Assembly (NCBI GenBank): GCA_002435875.1
Contig: DIVN01000157.1
Coordinates: 3,247-21,405 of the forward strand
Length of the DNA stretch: 18,159 bases
Origin: Anaerolineales bacterium UBA6131
GTDB lineage: Bacteria; Chloroflexota; Anaerolineae; UBA2200
Direction: 5' to 3'
The stretch's first letter is position 1, and each line of letters opens with the position of its first letter. Of this stretch, positions 6,280 to 13,398 are shown one piece after another. The notes below the pieces were generated by a model, which saw only the letters and a program-made list of their open reading frames with translations, made no database searches and had not been told where the DNA came from. The position numbers and the translations under genes were made by a program.

Positions 6280-7647
6280 CTAGCCCTTCAGGAAGAACGA
6301 AGCATCGCCGGCCTTCTCGGTCAGCTTTCCATCCTTCAACAGCCCCAAATCCTCGGCCCACTTCTCATACTCAGGAGCAGGACGCAGGCCCAGCGCGTAC
6401 CAGGCGCTTGGGGTGTCGTGATAGCTGGCGCACTGATAGCTCAGCATCACATCGTCCCCCATGGGCACGGACATGTGGTAGTTGCAGCCAGCTGCCGTGT
6501 CGGCAACCATCATCAGCTCGATGGTGTTCTGATCCGCGCGCACGTGGTTGGTATAGCAGTTGTCCAGGCCCAGCGGAATGCCGATCAGCTTGCCGCTAAA
6601 GTGGTCCTCGAGCCCGGCGCGGATGATCTCCATGCCGTCGTACAGGTACTCGGGGCCGATGAAACCGACCACGCTGTTGACGCCCTGCGGGTTGTAGCGG
6701 CGGGCCAGCGCATGCTTGCGGGCCTCCAGAGTCAGCTGGTCTGCGTCATTGTGAGCATAGGCAGAGAGCTCGGTGCCTTCGCCGGTCTCAAAGTACATAT
6801 AGTTCGGACCTTCGGCATAGCAGTGCTTCTTGGCCAGCTCGTAGGCCTCATCGAGCATGGCAACGGTAACACCAAAGGACTTCAGAGCGCCCTCCGTGCC
6901 GGAGATGCTCTGGAAGACCTGGCCAACCGGGGCACCTTTCTTCATACACTCCATCTGCGTCAGCACGTGGCCCAGGTTGCAGATGCCCGCGGGCACGTTC
7001 CACTTTTGCTTGATGTCCCACATCATGTCGTACAGCTTCATCAGGTTCTCCACTGTGTCGATGGAGGGGTTGATGCCCCACACCTGATCGCCCTGCACAT
7101 ACGACATACCCTCATAAATCTCCGCGCGGATGCCATCAAGATCATCCTTGGGATCATTGGGCTGCAAGCGCGCAGAGAGCCGGCCGGGGAGCCCGCACGT
7201 GCAAGTATTGTGTACCACCACGGGCATCTTCTTGGCGCCCACGATCAGATCCAGGTTGGTGCACAACTTGGTCACCGCGGCCGACATCTCGCCGGTCAGA
7301 CCATTGCTGATGCCCCGGATCATTTCTGTGGTCGTCTTCTCATCCAGGATCCACGCCCTGAGATCGCCCACAGTCCAATCCTTAACCTTGGCATAGGCGG
7401 CCTCATCCAGGTCATCATCAATCACCCGTGTGACTTCGTCCTTCTCATAGGGGACCACTGGGTTGGCGCGCAGCACCCACATCGGCATCTCGGCCAGCAC
7501 TACCTTGGCCGCAACGCGCTCTTCCGAGCTCTTGGCCGCAATGCCAGCGCCCTCATCGCCCGACTTGCGCTCGTTCGCCTTTGCCAGTACTTCCTTGACG
7601 TCCTTGAACTCATACGTCCTTCCGAACAACTTTGTGCGGAAAAGCAT
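6280..7647 (-). CDS. eutB: Ethanolamine ammonia-lyase large subunit EutB
   Basis: The 455-residue catalytic TIM-barrel subunit that binds ethanolamine and, with EutC, adenosylcobalamin. It matches EutB throughout: LFGRTYEFKDVKEVLAKANE at the start, SARLQPNDPKDDLDGI, IYEGMSYVQGD, VVGFIGPEYLYDG, GLEDHFSGKLIGIPLG, CCYTNH-like CYTNHVRADQN and MGDDVMLSYQ. ATG at 7647 is chosen because AAGGAGGG lies seven or so bases upstream and the protein then starts as EutB does; the longer frame to 7737 would overlap eutA and adds unrelated sequence. The gap to the eutA stop is only 16 bases, so eutA, eutB and eutC are almost certainly co-transcribed. No key motif is visibly damaged. Confidence 0.98.
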   Translation of the reverse strand: MLFRTKLFGRTYEFKDVKEVLAKANERKSGDEGAGIAAKSSEERVAAKVVLAEMPMWVLRANPVVPYEKDEVTRVIDDDLDEAAYAKVKDWTVGDLRAWILDEKTTTEMIRGISNGLTGEMSAAVTKLCTNLDLIVGAKKMPVVVHNTCTCGLPGRLSARLQPNDPKDDLDGIRAEIYEGMSYVQGDQVWGINPSIDTVENLMKLYDMMWDIKQKWNVPAGICNLGHVLTQMECMKKGAPVGQVFQSISGTEGALKSFGVTVAMLDEAYELAKKHCYAEGPNYMYFETGEGTELSAYAHNDADQLTLEARKHALARRYNPQGVNSVVGFIGPEYLYDGMEIIRAGLEDHFSGKLIGIPLGLDNCYTNHVRADQNTIELMMVADTAAGCNYHMSVPMGDDVMLSYQCASYHDTPSAWYALGLRPAPEYEKWAEDLGLLKDGKLTEKAGDASFFLKG

Positions 7648-7663
7648 GTTCCCTCCTTGTGCT

Positions 7664-9136
7664 TTAGCTCGTGAACACGAGCGTCTTGACTGACAATGAC
7701 ACCAGCCGATCCCCCAGAAGCGAGCGGCCGATATCAATGTAGTCTCCTTCGCTTAGAGACACCTCGTCGATCGACACTACGTCGTGCCCAGGTAGCTCGG
7801 CCTTTACCGCCTGTCCCAGGGCTTTGCCGAGGTCCCTTTCCATCACCAGAATGACCGGCAGGGTCGATGGTACCTGGCGACGGACAAATGTGGCGATGGT
7901 CTTGGACATTCGCTGCAGATCCTCGTAGGTATCCACACTGCTCATATCCATGGCCAGCGCCGCGCGATCCTTGGCAGGATCCAGATCCCAGCGCCGATAG
8001 CCATCCAGGATCGCCTGGATCAATCCATCTCCAGACGGAGCCTGCCCATCAACTGCGCTGCGGATCACTGGCACGTTGCGCATGGGCAGCTTCTCTGGAG
8101 CCACCCAAATCGTCATACCGCTCAGAGTGATCGTCTCGTGGCTGGCCCCCATCACTGTGGCCCGTTCGGTCTCCGCCGGTCGCCTCACCTGCATCAGTTT
8201 GAGGCGAGGGTGCTCGCGCAGGGACAACCCAAGGAGCGGGCCTATGTCGTCATAGATCGTCACATCGGCCAAAGTTCGGATTTCCCGTACGTCGTAGTAG
8301 AAATCCGCCACTCCTCCCGAGAAAAAGATCGTCGTCTCAGTCACCGGCTCGCGCAGAGGAGGGGTCTCTAGCAGCTCCTCGGCCAGCGGCGTGACTTGAG
8401 CCTCAAGGGCCTGCACAATCAGCTCGGCCATCTGGTCAGTGACTCGCCTCAGCGTTGCCAGATCAGCCTGATCCCCAACCGCCAGCTTGATCCCCAGGCT
8501 CGCTAGCACTTTCTTGCCACTCTTGCTGATCTTGGTCACGCGGCCGGTCTGGTGATCCACCACGATATGGCGGCCTCCGACAGATAGAACCACCGAACTC
8601 ATAAAGTCGTTCTGTCGAAAGACGGCCACGTTGGTCGTCCCGCCACCGATGTCCACATTGCTCGCCCACGTATACTCGCGGGCCGCCCAGCTCGCCGCGC
8701 CCGATCCGCGTCCCGCCAGATGGGCTTCCAGGCTAGGGCCTGCTACCGTCGAAACGAAATCCCCCGCCAGGGGTGCAATCACGTCGAGAACGCGCTCCGA
8801 GTTGTGGGACTTGGCGGCTTCTCCCGTGATGATGACCGCACCCGTCTGTACCTGCTCAGGCGTATAGCCCGCTTCACGGTAGTCCGCCTGCATCAGTGCT
8901 TGCAGAGCCTCCATATCGACCAGACCATCGCTGTTGAACGGCGTGAAGTGAATGGGACCTTTGTATACCACCTCCTTCCGAGCAACCTCGGCACGCGCTT
9001 TGCGCGGTGGGCCATACCTTGCCTGGGGGTTGGTCCCCCCAGAACCGGTCTCCGCCACAGTCAACTTAGAGAACACGATCTGTGTCGTGGTTGTTCCTAC
9101 ATCAATACCAACGCTGAGTAGCTCACATGACGACAT
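7664..9136 (-). CDS. eutA: EutA, reactivating factor for ethanolamine ammonia-lyase
   Basis: A 490-residue protein of the ASKHA (Hsp70/actin) ATPase fold. EutA releases damaged cobalamin from EutBC in an ATP-dependent exchange. Evidence: phosphate-1 loop VGIDVGTTTTQ (9-19), GAVIITGEAAK (99-109), and the phosphate-2 loop NVDIGGGTTNVAVF (160-173), followed by a typical EutA body with FFSGGVADF. It is slightly longer than the enteric protein. ATG at 9136 has only a moderate ribosome binding site (GAGGAAAG, somewhat far upstream). It sits directly before eutB, as expected for a reactivase. Its presence shows that the lyase is meant to work through repeated cofactor inactivation, an event that can release 5'-deoxyadenosine. 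Confidence 0.95.
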   Translation of the reverse strand: MSSCELLSVGIDVGTTTTQIVFSKLTVAETGSGGTNPQARYGPPRKARAEVARKEVVYKGPIHFTPFNSDGLVDMEALQALMQADYREAGYTPEQVQTGAVIITGEAAKSHNSERVLDVIAPLAGDFVSTVAGPSLEAHLAGRGSGAASWAAREYTWASNVDIGGGTTNVAVFRQNDFMSSVVLSVGGRHIVVDHQTGRVTKISKSGKKVLASLGIKLAVGDQADLATLRRVTDQMAELIVQALEAQVTPLAEELLETPPLREPVTETTIFFSGGVADFYYDVREIRTLADVTIYDDIGPLLGLSLREHPRLKLMQVRRPAETERATVMGASHETITLSGMTIWVAPEKLPMRNVPVIRSAVDGQAPSGDGLIQAILDGYRRWDLDPAKDRAALAMDMSSVDTYEDLQRMSKTIATFVRRQVPSTLPVILVMERDLGKALGQAVKAELPGHDVVSIDEVSLSEGDYIDIGRSLLGDRLVSLSVKTLVFTS

Positions 9137-9223
9137 CTAGGCTCTTTCCTCACTTATCCTTCCTCGACAACGAAAACCGACCGCCGCACGGTGCACCTCA
9201 CGTTTCAGGCGATCATCACCTCG

Positions 9224-10027
9224 TCACTTCTTTGTCTTGGGCTTGGCTACGCTCAACTGGTCTCGCAGACGGGTCGCCAGTACTTTGCCAATCCCTTTGA
9301 TCTCCTCAATCTGACGCGTGCTGCGGAATGGTCCGTGTTCATCGCGGTAGGCAATGATCGATTGGGCCAACGTCGGGCCAATTCCGGGCAGGGCCGCTAG
9401 CTCTGCCTCGCTGGCAAGATTCAGGTCCAGTCTAGCCACGGCACTCTTTGCTTCTGCAACTAGAGTGTTCTGCTGTTGGGGAGAATCCTTGCCAACAGCT
9501 AGCTGTTCCGGCTTGCCCTGCACAGATACAGCTCCTGACGTTTCGAGTATCGCAGGGCCTTCAGCGTTGGGTTTGCTCCGTGGAGTCGCCTGTTTTCGGT
9601 CAGCCGCTAACGTACCAGCCCGCGCAATGCTCACAGGCGCCTGGCCCGTATCTCGCATCTGCCCTTTGCCAGCAACTTCTTCAACGGAAGTCGTCTCCGG
9701 CTCTTCGGGTAGATCTGGAGTAGGCACTGTAGCGGCCCGGTGCGCTGCGGGCAAGATGATCTCAACACCCTCATCTGGCCGCGCAATGACATGCACGGAG
9801 ATCAGCTCACCCAGCCTATGTGCAGCCGAGGCTCCAGCGTCGGTTGCTGCTTTGACTGCGGCGACATCTCCGCGCACCATCACCGTCACATAGCCACCAC
9901 CAACATAACCCTTGCCGACCAGCGACACGTCCGCAGCCTTCACCATCGCGTCTGCAGCTTCGATTGCACCGATCAGCCCACGCGTCTCTATCAGGCCCAA
10001 GGCGATTAACGCTGGATCCCGTGGCAC
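9224..10027 (-). CDS. BMC-H shell protein fused to a ComEA-like helix-hairpin-helix domain
   Basis: A 267-residue two-domain protein. Residues about 5-92 are a full BMC-H domain (IEAADAMVKAADVSLVGK, MVRGDVAAVKAATDAG, ELISVHVIARP) with an unusual glycine-rich pore loop (Y41-V-G-G-G45). Residues about 93-198 are a low-complexity, Pro/Ala/Gln-rich linker. Residues about 199-260 are a helix-hairpin-helix pair of the ComEA type: LDLNLASEAELAALPGIG, then a second hairpin EEIKGIGKVLATRL, with a basic tail (KPKTKK). Such domains usually bind DNA backbone without sequence specificity. The start is GTG at 10027, with AGGGAGG eight bases upstream. It lies between a BMC-P gene and eutA. Enteric EutK is also a BMC-H with an added nucleic-acid-binding-like domain (helix-turn-helix), so this may be an analogue with a different domain. 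Which face of the shell displays the tail is unknown. Confidence 0.93.
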   Translation of the reverse strand: MPRDPALIALGLIETRGLIGAIEAADAMVKAADVSLVGKGYVGGGYVTVMVRGDVAAVKAATDAGASAAHRLGELISVHVIARPDEGVEIILPAAHRAATVPTPDLPEEPETTSVEEVAGKGQMRDTGQAPVSIARAGTLAADRKQATPRSKPNAEGPAILETSGAVSVQGKPEQLAVGKDSPQQQNTLVAEAKSAVARLDLNLASEAELAALPGIGPTLAQSIIAYRDEHGPFRSTRQIEEIKGIGKVLATRLRDQLSVAKPKTKK

Positions 10028-10041
10028 AAAACGCCTCCCTG

Positions 10042-10338
10042 TCAGGCCTTGCGGAAAGTTTCTTTTCCGCCGACCTCTAGAGAATCAACGATAGCAACAA
10101 TGGATGCGTCAACGGGCACGCCTTCGGTGAGGTCCGTGTACCGCGCGCTGCTGCCGGTGATCACAAACACCAGTTCACCTTCACCAGCACCAACGGTATC
10201 AACGGCAACAATAGGCACGCGGTCCGAGCGGAGTTCGTTCGAGGTGGTAACTTCTTGCACAATAAGGAGTTTCAAACCGGTCAACTTGCCGGCCTTGACG
10301 GTCGAGACTGCAGAACCCACAACTCTGGCGATCAGCAT
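10042..10338 (-). CDS. eutN: BMC-P pentameric vertex protein (EutN/CcmL family), fourth in the operon
   Basis: A 98-residue EutN/CcmL-type protein: start MLIARVVGSAVSTVK, core LKLLIVQEV, VDTVGAGEGELVFVITGSSAR and the C-terminal VDASIVAIVDSLEV. Pentamers of this family cap the vertices of the shell. The GEGE...GSSAR segment is EutN-like. ATG at 10338 is preceded by AAGGGAG. It is followed after 14 bases by the BMC-H/HhH fusion gene, so the two are probably translated from one message. It is separated from the three other BMC-P genes by the class II aldolase gene and a long structured gap. Confidence 0.94.
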   Translation of the reverse strand: MLIARVVGSAVSTVKAGKLTGLKLLIVQEVTTSNELRSDRVPIVAVDTVGAGEGELVFVITGSSARYTDLTEGVPVDASIVAIVDSLEVGGKETFRKA

Positions 10339-10350
10339 TCGCTAGCTCCC

Positions 10351-10482
10351 TTGCTCGACTATGATTGAGCAACTGCCCTGCTCCACAGGGCGCATCCAAA
10401 GATGCATTCGCAGTTTCAACCGACTGTCCCGATTGGCTCGACGAGGAATCGAGAATTTGGAGCAACGAGGGTTACTTGCTCC
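10351..10482 (-). other. Hairpin-rich leader upstream of the BMC-P/BMC-H-HhH pair
   Basis: Four separate inverted repeats lie within 132 bases: GGAGCAA/TTGCTCC (10459-10465, 10476-10482), GCATC/GATGC (10392-10396, 10401-10405), GCCCTG/CAGGGC (10375-10380, 10386-10391) and TTGCTC/GAGCAA (10351-10356, 10367-10372). The last three are back to back just before the BMC-P ribosome binding site. I could not match it to a known riboswitch: no cobalamin B12-box was seen, and the loops do not show the hexaloop pattern of ANTAR (EutV) targets. It may be a structured 5' leader or a processing region. The function is unknown. Confidence 0.4.
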
Positions 10483-10539
10483 TCCAATCTTCAGGTGCGA
10501 CATAGCATCGAGATCGCCACGCCGCCCTTGTCTAAACAC

Positions 10540-10568
10540 ACTATACGCAGGTCACAGCAAAACTGCAA
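10540..10568 (-). promoter_or_regulatory. Weak candidate internal promoter
   Basis: On the minus strand TTGCAG (10563-10568) and TATAGT (10540-10545) are 17 bases apart, in the 268-base gap after the aldolase gene. The -10 is good and the -35 is poor. If real, it would give separate expression of the BMC-P, BMC-H-HhH and eutABC part, with the hairpin-rich region as its leader. Confidence 0.22.
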
Positions 10569-10606
10569 ATCCAAACGCGCGCTCGGCCTGGGCTGCTCCA
10601 TCTGGC

Positions 10607-11440
10607 TCAGCTTGCCCTGCGCGCCAACTCCTGCACAACGCTTTCAACGATGGTTCGTCGTAGCTCATCGCTGACAATGCCCTCGCCCTCAGAGGAATGG
10701 GTCTCAGCAGCCTTCCCGCAGGCACCGCAGTGCACGCACGCCTCGCCATTGTACTCTGGAGACAACCCTAGCGCGGTACGGCGCATGGCGATCAGCTTCG
10801 CAACTTCCTCCTGAGGCAGTTCCGAGACACGCCCGAGCTGCCGGGCCACCAGCGCCACCTTGGCCAAATGCTCGACCTTCTCCAGCTTCATGTAGGCCTC
10901 AAATGGCGTACAGCCCACAGTTACTGATCCATGCCGGTCAAGGATCAGGGCGTCGTGGCCGCAGATGAGCTCCCGGATGGCCCTCGGGCCTTCAGCGCTG
11001 CTGGGTGTTGCGTATGCCGTCGTCGGTATTTCACCCAGGTTGATCACAACTTCGGGCAACATACACTCAGGCAGGCGAATCCCAGCGATGGTGAAAGCCA
11101 ATGCCAGTGGTGGATGAGCGTGCACGACCGCCCGCACGTCCGGCCGCTGCCGGTAGACTTCCAAATGAAGCAGGATCTCCGAGGACGGCTTGGCCCTGGA
11201 GGTTCCATCCTGCGCTTGCACGAGCGGCGTACCATCCAGGTCGAGCAGAACCAAATCCGCAGCGGCCAGAAAGCCCTTGCTTACGCCGCTGGGGGTCGCT
11301 AACAAGCGATTGTCCCCAAGTCTCGCCGAGACGTTGCCATCGCTTGCCGCCACCAGGCCCTTTTGCCACATCAGATGACACACGCGTACGATTTCGTCGC
11401 GCAGTTCGGCTTCTGACGAGTGCCATCCAGTAGCTGTCAA
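10607..11440 (-). CDS. Class II (FucA/AraD-type) aldolase with Cys motif and C-terminal encapsulation helix
   Basis: A 277-residue zinc aldolase of the fuculose-1-phosphate aldolase family. Visible active-site elements are SDGNVSAR (33-40), TPSGVSKG (49-56), the acid/base glutamate E88 in KPSSEILLH, zinc ligands H107 and H109 (HAHPP) and H170 (DRHG). After the catalytic domain there is C235-x2-C238-x2-C241 (CVHCGACG), then a linker and a C-terminal amphipathic helix, SDELRRTIVESVVQELARR, typical of BMC cargo. The likely reaction splits a deoxyketose-1-phosphate to DHAP plus an aldehyde: lactaldehyde from fuculose- or rhamnulose-1-phosphate, or acetaldehyde from 5-deoxyribulose-1-phosphate. 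The substrate cannot be read from sequence. The start appears to be TTG at 11440, the first possible start in frame, with AGAGG nearby; this start is uncertain. It is surrounded by shell genes. Confidence 0.92.
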   Translation of the reverse strand: MTATGWHSSEAELRDEIVRVCHLMWQKGLVAASDGNVSARLGDNRLLATPSGVSKGFLAAADLVLLDLDGTPLVQAQDGTSRAKPSSEILLHLEVYRQRPDVRAVVHAHPPLALAFTIAGIRLPECMLPEVVINLGEIPTTAYATPSSAEGPRAIRELICGHDALILDRHGSVTVGCTPFEAYMKLEKVEHLAKVALVARQLGRVSELPQEEVAKLIAMRRTALGLSPEYNGEACVHCGACGKAAETHSSEGEGIVSDELRRTIVESVVQELARRAS

Positions 11441-11478
11441 TGCCTGCCTCTCACATCAGGCTCACAACGATCCGCACA

Positions 11479-11796
11479 TCACGGCTCATGCAAAGGGACC
11501 CGCTGGTGCACTGTGCCATCCGCATCCAGCCATCGCATCTCATCCACTACCCCGACGATGACGGGCCGCACCGGAGCCTCTGGCCCCAGGTTAAGCACCT
11601 GCCGCGCAGCGCCTCCCTCGTCAATGTACAGTATTGTTTGTCCAATGCCGGCGTCCACCGAATCGATACAAATCAAAGGGTCTTGCGCTGGCGCTCCGCT
11701 GGGGTGAACCGGCTGTACGATCATCAGCTTCAGCCCATGATAGTCCTTGTGCTTGATGACGGAGACTACGTTGCCAATCACTTTGCCAAAATACAC
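11479..11796 (-). CDS. eutN: BMC-P pentameric vertex protein (EutN/CcmL family), third in the operon
   Basis: A 105-residue EutN/CcmL-type protein: YFGKVIGNVVSVIKH at the start, LKLMIVQPV, CIDSVDAGIGQTILYIDEG, and VIVGVVDEMRW near the end. The EutN-type GSSAR segment is replaced by EGGAARQVLN, so it belongs to a different BMC-P subgroup from the first and fourth copies. The start is GTG at 11796, with AGGAG about eight bases upstream. It lies 21 bases after the preceding BMC-P gene. A short polar C-terminal tail follows the domain. Confidence 0.93.
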   Translation of the reverse strand: MYFGKVIGNVVSVIKHKDYHGLKLMIVQPVHPSGAPAQDPLICIDSVDAGIGQTILYIDEGGAARQVLNLGPEAPVRPVIVGVVDEMRWLDADGTVHQRVPLHEP

Positions 11797-11817
11797 GGTA
11801 GGGCTCCTGGTCTGCGT

Positions 11818-12105
11818 CTACTTGGGAATCGCCTCAGTTGCCACGTAGATGTCTTCGATGATGCCAACGATGCCCTGATCCACCGGAGTGAACCACTTGT
11901 CCAAGACCAGCGCACCTTCGCGACCACCGATCATAAAAACGATCTCTCCCGGGCCTGCTTGTCTCGTACCATCAACCACGACCATCGGACGGCCCTTGGC
12001 TTCCCCACTGGGCAACAGGGGTTGCACAATCAAAAGCTTCACTCCCTGCAAGGCCTCGTGCTTCTGTGTGGCAACCACGGTCCCGATTACTTTGCCGAAC
12101 TGCAT
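11818..12105 (-). CDS. eutN: BMC-P pentameric vertex protein (EutN/CcmL family), second in the operon
   Basis: A 95-residue EutN/CcmL-type protein: MQFGKVIGTVVATQKH, VKLLIVQPLLPSG, VVVDGTRQAGPGEIVFMIGG and GIVGIIEDIYV. The loop after the glycine pair is REGALVLDKWF rather than the EutN GSSAR, closer to the PduN/CcmL style. ATG at 12105 follows GCGAAAGAG. It is flanked by two other BMC-P genes on the same strand with short gaps, part of a run of three vertex proteins. Confidence 0.94.
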   Translation of the reverse strand: MQFGKVIGTVVATQKHEALQGVKLLIVQPLLPSGEAKGRPMVVVDGTRQAGPGEIVFMIGGREGALVLDKWFTPVDQGIVGIIEDIYVATEAIPK

Positions 12106-12156
12106 GCTCTTTCGCGTCCTCTCCGTCTCATCGCCCGTGGTATCGGCCGGGCAGGC

Positions 12157-12471
12157 CTAACCCTCATTCGCCCCAGTGCCCAAAAACTTGTGGAACCGTA
12201 CCTCGCCGCCGACATCCCAACGATCAATAATGGCCATGATCACCGCGTCGACGGGCCGCTTGTCCGTCTGCTCTGTCTGTCGTGCAGAACTCCCCGCCGC
12301 ATAGAGGACATACTCCCCTTCGCCAGAGCCCACCACATCTGCTGCAAGGATATGAGCACCGTAAGGGACCAGATCAATGTCAACCGGCTGCAGCAGGCGA
12401 AGCGTCAGCCCTTCAAACTTGGACGTTCTGTGCGTTGCTACGACCGTACCGACTACTTGCCCAATCTGCAT
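12157..12471 (-). CDS. eutN: BMC-P pentameric vertex protein EutN, first in the operon
   Basis: A 104-residue protein closest to classical EutN: MQIGQVVGTVVATHR, GLTLRLLQPVDI, VVGSGEGEYVLYAAGSSARQ, then VDAVIMAIIDRWDVGGEVRFHK. The last segment parallels the C-terminal VDEVVSGGQVIFHK of enteric EutN. ATG at 12471 is preferred; a GTG two codons upstream (12477) is possible. It follows deoC after 21 bases. Confidence 0.94.
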   Translation of the reverse strand: MQIGQVVGTVVATHRTSKFEGLTLRLLQPVDIDLVPYGAHILAADVVGSGEGEYVLYAAGSSARQTEQTDKRPVDAVIMAIIDRWDVGGEVRFHKFLGTGANEG

Positions 12472-12492
12472 CGGCACCTGCTCCCAATAAGC

Positions 12493-13377
12493 CTACTTGG
12501 CACTGGCTTCCTGAAGGATCTTCAAGCTGGCGCTTGCACCAATACGGTCAGCGCCGGCTGCGATCATCTTCTGCGCGGTGTCCCAATCCCGAATACCGCC
12601 AGCAGCCTTCACCCCCACCCGGGGGCCAACCGTCCGCCGCATCAACTCCACGTCGTGCAACGTGGCACCGCCAGGTCCAAAACCGGTCGAAGTCTTGACA
12701 AAGTCAGCCTTCGCCGCCTGACTGAGTACACACGCCTGCACCTTTTCCTCATCGCTTAGCAGCGCAGCCTCGATGATCACCTTCACCAGGGCACCGTTAT
12801 GGTGTGCCACCCCTACTACGGCCTCGATGTCATGCTGCGCAAGCCTGAGATCTCCGGCCTTTAGCGCGCCGACGTTGATCACCATGTCCACTTCGGTCGC
12901 CCCGTCAAAGATCACCCGGCCCGTTTCATACGCCTTGACCTCGGGCAGGGTCGCCCCAAGGGGAAACCCCACCACGCTGCAGACCCCCACAGACGAGCCC
13001 TGCAGCAAGGACGCGCATTGGCGTACATTGCATGGGTTCACACAGACTGTGGCAAACGCCTGCTGTCGCGCCTCGCCGCACAACTGTGCCACCTGTTCCG
13101 GCGTGGCATCTGCCTTCAGCAAAGTGTGATCGATGTAATCTGCAACACCAGTGGGCACATGTCGCACGCCAGGCGCCGCCGTAACTCGGGCTACTCCTGC
13201 ATCAACAAACTGCTGTACTACCTCCGGCCTCTTCTCAATGCACAGCATACAGCTCGAGCAGGCCAAACCGGCACACACCGCACAGGCACCATTCGAAGCA
13301 GGCGCCTCCATCACGCTCAAGACTTCGCGAGTGATCCGCTCAACCAAGCTCTGAACATCATAGTTGGGGGTAGACAC
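12493..13377 (-). CDS. deoC: Deoxyribose-5-phosphate aldolase DeoC with encapsulation helix and Cys cluster
   Basis: A 294-residue class I aldolase that splits 2-deoxy-D-ribose-5-phosphate to acetaldehyde and glyceraldehyde-3-phosphate. The catalytic core (about 75-290) shows DHTLLKADAT (83-92), D164 in EVDMVINVG, the Schiff-base lysine K228 in FVKTSTGF, and the second lysine K257 in VKAAGGIRD. Ahead of the core are an amphipathic helix VQSLVERITREVLSVMEA (8-25), typical of BMC cargo, and a cysteine cluster C32-x2-C35-x4-C40-x2-C43-x2-C46. Plain bacterial DeoC is shorter, at roughly 220-260 residues, and has neither feature. The start is GTG at 13377, with GGAGG five bases upstream. It lies 21 bases after rpiB. 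Activity on deoxyribose-5-phosphate is well supported; the role of the cysteines is not known. Confidence 0.95.
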   Translation of the reverse strand: MSTPNYDVQSLVERITREVLSVMEAPASNGACAVCAGLACSSCMLCIEKRPEVVQQFVDAGVARVTAAPGVRHVPTGVADYIDHTLLKADATPEQVAQLCGEARQQAFATVCVNPCNVRQCASLLQGSSVGVCSVVGFPLGATLPEVKAYETGRVIFDGATEVDMVINVGALKAGDLRLAQHDIEAVVGVAHHNGALVKVIIEAALLSDEEKVQACVLSQAAKADFVKTSTGFGPGGATLHDVELMRRTVGPRVGVKAAGGIRDWDTAQKMIAAGADRIGASASLKILQEASAK

Positions 13378-13398
13378 ACAATCCTCCAGATAGCCAGT

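Noticed and set aside
5902..7674. 590-codon open frame on the plus strand across eutB and eutC
   Set aside because: It is antisense to two unmistakable Eut genes, the predicted protein is His/Gln/Leu-rich without family motifs, and long antisense frames are common in GC-rich genes with biased codon use.
10342..10539. 65-codon minus-strand frame just before the fourth BMC-P gene
   Set aside because: It has no ribosome binding site and no recognisable family, and it lies across several RNA-like inverted repeats that explain the region better.
10339..10606. Cobalamin riboswitch or EutV (ANTAR) target in the structured gap
   Set aside because: These would fit a eut operon, but I could not find the B12-box or the paired hexaloop pattern, so I left the element unassigned.
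11440..12759. 439-codon open frame on the plus strand across the BMC-P genes and deoC
   Set aside because: It spans four real genes on the other strand and has no domain similarity or sensible ribosome binding site.
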